The notes under the pieces were generated by a model. The model ran no database searches and was not told where the DNA came from. It saw only the letters and a list, made by a program, of their open reading frames with translations. The translations under genes were made by a program, and so were the position numbers. Shown piece by piece: positions 6,615 to 9,625 of a stretch of DNA of 9,625 nt. How positions within the stretch are numbered: the first letter of the stretch is position 1; each line of letters opens with the position of its first letter. Origin of the DNA: Bacteroidota bacterium (GTDB lineage: Bacteria; Bacteroidota; Bacteroidia; Chitinophagales; Chitinophagaceae); contig JAEZAY010000068.1 of NCBI GenBank assembly GCA_023427575.1, positions 1 through 9,625 of the forward strand, in the 5' to 3' direction.

Positions 6615-8231
6615 ATGAAAATTTTCTTCCTATTCGCTTTATCTTTTATCGGCCTGTCCTATCCTGTTTTTTCGCAGCAGCCGGCAGCGACCGACACGCT
6701 CAAACTAGTACAGATTTTAAACGCCGACCGGTATGGATTTAAAAAGCTCGATTCAGTCAATGAGCATCAGACCATGGCCGGTAATGTTCGTCTGAAACAG
6801 GAGAATACCCTGTTTTATGCCGACAGTGCGATCTTTAATAAGCATACCCGGTATGTGGAAGCCTTCGGCAATATTCATATCAACGATAACGACAGTGTTC
6901 ATACCTATTCGCAATATCTACTTTATCATGTAGACACCAAGATCGCCATTCTTAAGAAGAAGGTCCGGCTTACCGATAATCAAAGCAATTTATTTACGGA
7001 GGAACTGGAATATGATCTGAACCAGAAGGTCGGGATCTACCGGAATGGCGGGCGTGTGGAGAATAAAAGTTCAATCCTGACCAGTAAGGAGGCAACTTAC
7101 TATGCGGATCTGAAAGATGTTTATTTCAAGAAAGATGTTGTTTTAAAAGACCCTCAGTACAACCTTCGTTCAGACTCGCTGTTATACAATACGGAAACCG
7201 AAGTCGCCACCTTCATCTCAAGAACGGTGATCGAAGATTCGGCACGGAAAATTATAACCCGCGACGGTTTTTACGACCTTAAAAATAAAAATGCTTTTTT
7301 CGGGCAAAGGCCAACTATTCAGGATGGAGCGGTTACCATTATCGCGAACGAAGTGGAAACCGATGACGTAACGGGCATCAGTAAACTAAGAGGGAATGCC
7401 GTTTTTAAAGACAGCGCGCAGGGCATTGCCGTTCTGGCTAATGCGATGGAATCGAATAAAGAGGCAGGCACCTTACTGGCAACGGTAAATCCGCTGATGA
7501 TCTTAAAACAGGAGAACGATTCCATTTTTGTACGAGCTGATACGCTCTATTCGGGGCGGCTTACAGATCTATACAAAAAAGATTCCCTTCATACCGATTC
7601 CCTGGCGACCCGTGATACAATGCGAAACGCCCTGGCACTTAGCAGCAGCAGTGATAAGGACAGCGCCAACCGCTATTTCCAGGCTTACCGGAATGTTCGG
7701 ATCTTCTCCGATTCATTGCAGGCCGTTTCAGACAGCTTATTCTATTCAGGCAAGGATTCGATTTTTCAGCTTTTTCAAAACCCGGTGGTTTGGTCGGGCG
7801 ATAACCAGGTAACAGGAGATACCATCTACCTGTATACGAAAAACAAAAAGGCCGACAGGCTCTTTGTATTTGAAAACGGATTGCTTGTGAATAAAACCGG
7901 CCCGGAATTGTACAATCAGATCCGGGGGAACCGGTTGAACGGATATTTTACCGATGGAAATATCGATTATCTCCGGGCCCGCGGCAATGCGGAAAGCATC
8001 TATTATGTAAAAGATGATGACAGTGCCCTGATTGGCGTAAATAAAGCCACCGGTGATGTAATTGATCTTCGCTTCCGCGATAAGGCTCTGCACAAAGTTG
8101 TTTTTATTAATGAAGTGCAGGGTACTATGTATCCATTCAGCCAGATGTCGGACACCGATAAGATTTTGCGGAACTTCAAATGGCATGAAGCCCGCCGGCC
8201 CCGGTCAAAATTTGAGTTGTTTGAAAACTAA
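6615..8231 (+). CDS. OstA/LptA-like periplasmic protein (LPS transport family)
   Basis: This is a 538-residue exported protein with a signal peptide (cleavage likely after Ser20, PVFS/QQ). The mature part is a run of short beta-strands with the OstA/LptA pattern: a strand with ADS or SDS, a short turn, then a strand such as VEAFGNIHI. The first block (about 50-315) includes LFYADSAIFN, YVEAFGNIHINDND, LTSKEATYYAD, LRSDSLLYNTETE and IIANEVETDD. A polar Asp/Ser-rich stretch (about 320-352) precedes a second block (about 355-510) with RIFSDSLQAVSDSLFYS, VVWSGDNQVTGDTIYLYT and LNGYFTDGNIDYLRARGNAE. There is no membrane barrel region, unlike LptD. Known LptA proteins bind LPS lipid in such a jellyroll and bridge the periplasm; this one is nearly three times longer than E. 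coli LptA (185), so one molecule might span more of the gap. It is co-directional with mlaD at 16 bases. The LPS role is inferred from the fold. Confidence 0.87.
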   Translation: MKIFFLFALSFIGLSYPVFSQQPAATDTLKLVQILNADRYGFKKLDSVNEHQTMAGNVRLKQENTLFYADSAIFNKHTRYVEAFGNIHINDNDSVHTYSQYLLYHVDTKIAILKKKVRLTDNQSNLFTEELEYDLNQKVGIYRNGGRVENKSSILTSKEATYYADLKDVYFKKDVVLKDPQYNLRSDSLLYNTETEVATFISRTVIEDSARKIITRDGFYDLKNKNAFFGQRPTIQDGAVTIIANEVETDDVTGISKLRGNAVFKDSAQGIAVLANAMESNKEAGTLLATVNPLMILKQENDSIFVRADTLYSGRLTDLYKKDSLHTDSLATRDTMRNALALSSSSDKDSANRYFQAYRNVRIFSDSLQAVSDSLFYSGKDSIFQLFQNPVVWSGDNQVTGDTIYLYTKNKKADRLFVFENGLLVNKTGPELYNQIRGNRLNGYFTDGNIDYLRARGNAESIYYVKDDDSALIGVNKATGDVIDLRFRDKALHKVVFINEVQGTMYPFSQMSDTDKILRNFKWHEARRPRSKFELFEN

Positions 8232-8308
8232 TTCTCAAATTGCTGTTAAATCAGCACCGGCAAAAAAACAGATTTCATTTTCACCGTTCTTATGAATAAA
8301 TACATGGT

Positions 8309-8761
8309 ATGAAAAAGATCATTTTGTCACTTTGTATTCTATGCTGCCTGTTCAGTGCCTCCGCGCTGGCACAGGATTATCGGTTTGCAATGGGCGTTCG
8401 TTTAAGCAACTCCACGCCCACCCTCAGCAATTCAGTAACCGGAAAATACTTTGTTACCAATCAAACCGCGGTGGAAGGCATTCTTTCCTTCGGAAGCCGT
8501 TTTGGTTTTGGAGGTCTGCTGGAAATTCACAAGCCACTGAATGTTCAGGGCTTTAACTGGTTTTATGGGGCCGGCGTTTATTTGGGGTTTGAAGACAAAA
8601 ACAGCTATCTCGGACCAACGGGGGCTCTGGGGCTGGACTATAAATTCAGAGATGTTCCCATTAACCTATCCATTGACTGGAAACCCGAACTGGATATAAT
8701 TCCGGAAATAAACTTCGTTCCCGATGCTTTCGCGCTTTCGGTACGATTCACCTTTAAATAA
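8309..8761 (+). CDS. Small exported protein, probable outer-membrane beta-barrel
   Basis: I do not recognise a specific family. The 150-residue product has a clear signal peptide (Lys-Lys start, hydrophobic core, cleavage likely after Ala21 in ALA/QDY). The mature part alternates polar and hydrophobic residues in short strands such as YRFAMGVRLS, WFYGAGVYLGFED and INLSIDWKPELDI. It ends in FALSVRFTFK, like the last strand of a barrel protein except for the final Lys. Size suggests six to eight strands. Cysteines at 9, 12 and 13 lie inside the signal peptide and do not form a lipobox. ATG 8309 is used because it opens the signal peptide; ATG 8292 and 8304 are out of frame. The gene follows the OstA-like gene by 77 bases, in which no convincing terminator or promoter was seen. 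It may be on the same transcript or separate. Confidence 0.65.
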   Translation: MKKIILSLCILCCLFSASALAQDYRFAMGVRLSNSTPTLSNSVTGKYFVTNQTAVEGILSFGSRFGFGGLLEIHKPLNVQGFNWFYGAGVYLGFEDKNSYLGPTGALGLDYKFRDVPINLSIDWKPELDIIPEINFVPDAFALSVRFTFK

Positions 8762-8791
8762 GCTACTTTATCGTCTTTTTGTTTTCTCATT

Positions 8792-8811
8792 ATTGACCTA
8801 TTAGAGTCAAT
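8792..8811. promoter_or_regulatory. Dyad upstream of the deoR-family gene
   Basis: ATTGAC (8792-8797) and GTCAAT (8806-8811) form a perfect 6-base inverted repeat with an 8-base spacer. It starts 31 bases after the stop of the small outer-membrane gene and abuts the first TTTGCG repeat. Two half-sites across about 20 bases would suit a dimeric regulator. The weak stem and the lack of a following T-run argue against a terminator. Confidence 0.3.
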
Positions 8812-8857
8812 TTGCGTTATTCTGCACCCAATTTGCGGGAAAAAAAAGATTTTTGCG
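8808..8857 (+). repeat. Three phased TTTGCG direct repeats before deoR
   Basis: TTTGCG occurs at 8811-8816, 8832-8837 and 8852-8857, that is 21 and 20 bases apart, close to two helical turns. The first two copies share nine bases, CAATTTGCG (8808-8816 and 8829-8837); the second and third share TTTGCGG. The third copy contains the putative -33 TTTG. The arrangement looks like an operator array that a DeoR-type regulator, or another protein, could bind on one DNA face. Function is inferred from spacing and place only. Confidence 0.4.
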
Positions 8858-8884
8858 GTTTTATGCAGGAACTTCTATAATTTG
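8852..8884 (+). promoter_or_regulatory. Candidate promoter of the deoR-family gene
   Basis: TTTG at 8852-8855 is followed after 20 bases by TATAATTTG at 8876-8884, then the start codon at 8907. The spacing fits the Bacteroidota -33/-7 layout, but the -7 part is TA, three bases, TTTG instead of TA, two bases, TTTG, so the match is imperfect. The same bases contain TATAAT. The predicted leader would be short, about 15-20 bases. Confidence 0.45.
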
Positions 8885-8906
8885 GACTTCTCTAACGCCC
8901 TGACGA

Positions 8907-9557
8907 ATGCTTAAAAGAGAAAGACAAGCCTACATTCTCCACCAGGTGAATGTTCATAACAAGGTACTGTCGTCCACTTTATGCCAGCAAATTGATGTAT
9001 CGGAAGATACCATCCGCAGAGATCTGCAGGACCTTGCAGAATCGGGCAAACTCATCAAAGTTCATGGAGGCGCGTTATCGCACGCGTTCAGCCACAATTA
9101 CCCCATGCTGGTGGATGTTTATTCCCATCCACAAAAAAAAGCCATTGCAAAAAAGGCGGTACCACTGATTAAAGACGGAATGTTTGTTCTGACCTCCGGC
9201 GGAACCACCATCATAGAACTTGCCCGTCATTTGCCGCCCGGGCTAAAGGCGACCTTTATCTCCGGAAGTTTGCCGGCCACGCTGGAATACAGCAATCATC
9301 CGAATATAGATGTGATCCAGATCGGTGACAAGGTGTCGAAAAATTCACGGATCACCGTAGGCGGTGAAGCCATTTTCCGGATCCGGCAGTTAAGAGCCGA
9401 TCTCTGTATCCTTGGGATCAATGCCATCGATATTGAACACGGCATTACAGATAACGACTGGGACGTGGTGCAGGTGAAGAAAGCCATGATCGAATCATCC
9501 AAAAAAGTTATCTGTCTTACGATCGCAGAAAAGATTAATTCAGTGCAACCCATATAA
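8907..9557 (+). CDS. DeoR/GlpR-family transcriptional regulator, C-terminally shortened
   Basis: This 216-residue cytoplasmic repressor has an N-terminal DeoR winged helix (about 4-57). Its recognition helix is in VSEDTIRRDLQDL (31-43) and its wing is KLIKVHGGAL. A DeoR C-terminal sensor domain (about 75 on) has the phosphate-binding type loop SGGTTIIELARHLP (97-110), GGEAIFRIRQLRADLCILGINAID and GITDNDWDVVQVKKAMI. Family knowledge: these proteins repress sugar or nucleoside catabolic genes and release DNA on binding a phosphorylated sugar. The usual length is about 250; this one stops early at TAA 9555-9557, right after EKINSVQPI. The frame beyond still reads like the missing end of the family but has a second TAA at 9594-9596. 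It may be a slightly shortened functional protein, a new pseudogene, or an assembly error. The regulated genes are outside the window. Confidence 0.88.
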   Translation: MLKRERQAYILHQVNVHNKVLSSTLCQQIDVSEDTIRRDLQDLAESGKLIKVHGGALSHAFSHNYPMLVDVYSHPQKKAIAKKAVPLIKDGMFVLTSGGTTIIELARHLPPGLKATFISGSLPATLEYSNHPNIDVIQIGDKVSKNSRITVGGEAIFRIRQLRADLCILGINAIDIEHGITDNDWDVVQVKKAMIESSKKVICLTIAEKINSVQPI

Positions 9558-9625
9558 ATTTGTGGCCTTGAAAAAATTGATATAATGATCACGTAATTGT
9601 CGCCGGATGATCCCGCTCTGGATCC
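9558..9625 (+). pseudogene. In-frame remnant of the DeoR C-terminus after the stop
   Basis: Read in the deoR frame, bases 9558-9593 give ICGLEKIDIMIT, then TAA (9594-9596), then LSPDDPALD to the window edge. This resembles the end expected of DeoR-family proteins, a [IV]C-x-[IL]-x-x-[IV]D-x-[IL][IV]T-[ED] strand followed by an acidic, Pro-containing stretch. If the two stops were sense codons (for example AAA and GAA, each one base away from TAA), the domain would be complete. I cannot tell true nonsense mutation from sequence error. The gene may continue past the edge. Confidence 0.55.

Noticed and set aside
8241..8256. TGCTG-N6-CAGCA as a terminator after the OstA-like gene
   Set aside because: The stem is only five pairs and is followed by CCGG and an A-run, not a T-run on the coding strand.
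9555..9596. Reassigned TAA codon as the explanation for the deoR stops
   Set aside because: TAA ends other genes normally here (pcm, lptD, mlaD, the OstA-like gene, the small outer-membrane gene), and no TAA interrupts any other conserved frame.
9620..9625. Window ends in GGATCC, suggesting a cloning junction
   Set aside because: GGATCC also occurs inside genes (413-418, 481-486, 2173-2178, 2329-2334, 3409-3414), so its presence at the edge is not informative.
1..9625. Defence system, prophage, insertion sequence or CRISPR
   Set aside because: No transposase, integrase, nuclease, phage structural gene, terminal repeats or regularly spaced repeat-spacer units were seen; the content is housekeeping and envelope biogenesis.

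Overview
The window reads as chromosomal DNA from a Bacteroidota bacterium. The best guess is the Chitinophagia/Sphingobacteriia part of the phylum, judged by protein style only. The evidence is a Bacteroidota-type LptD with a Ser/Asp/Thr-rich N-terminus, a stand-alone single-MCE protein, a long OstA-like protein, the near absence of Shine-Dalgarno sequences, and promoter-like TAnnTTTG / TTTG motifs. No phage, insertion sequence, CRISPR array, tRNA or rRNA was seen. The coding density is high and all complete genes but one look intact.

Layout. Positions 1-201 hold the C-terminal end of protein-L-isoaspartate O-methyltransferase (pcm). Next come uracil-DNA glycosylase (ung, 287-958) and, 12 bases later, a 1-acylglycerol-3-phosphate acyltransferase of the PlsC family (971-1723). 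An LptD-type outer-membrane LPS assembly protein (1743-4412, minus) converges on plsC with only 19 bases between them. An 82-base divergent control region (4413-4494) separates lptD from a rightward run: an Amidase_3 peptidoglycan amidase (4495-5400), an MCE/MlaD-family protein (5615-6598), an OstA/LptA-like protein (6615-8231) and a small probable outer-membrane protein (8309-8761). A DeoR-family regulator (8907-9557) closes the window.

How the genes fit together. The core (971-8761) is an envelope-biogenesis neighbourhood. PlsC makes phosphatidic acid for membrane lipid. MlaD/MCE probably moves phospholipid between membranes. LptD and the OstA-like protein belong to the LPS/LOS export path. 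The amidase cuts peptidoglycan, and the small barrel protein is probably outer-membrane cargo. Most of this matches known Bacteroidota gene families, so it does not look like a new system.

Points most worth a second look. The DeoR regulator stops at TAA 9555-9557, but the same frame continues with family-like C-terminal sequence broken by a second TAA at 9594-9596. Three TTTGCG repeats spaced 21 and 20 bases apart lie at the putative deoR promoter. LptD has exactly two cysteines, placed where a single interdomain disulfide could form. There are also unexplained dyads in the lptD/amidase divergent region and in the 214-base gap before the MCE gene.
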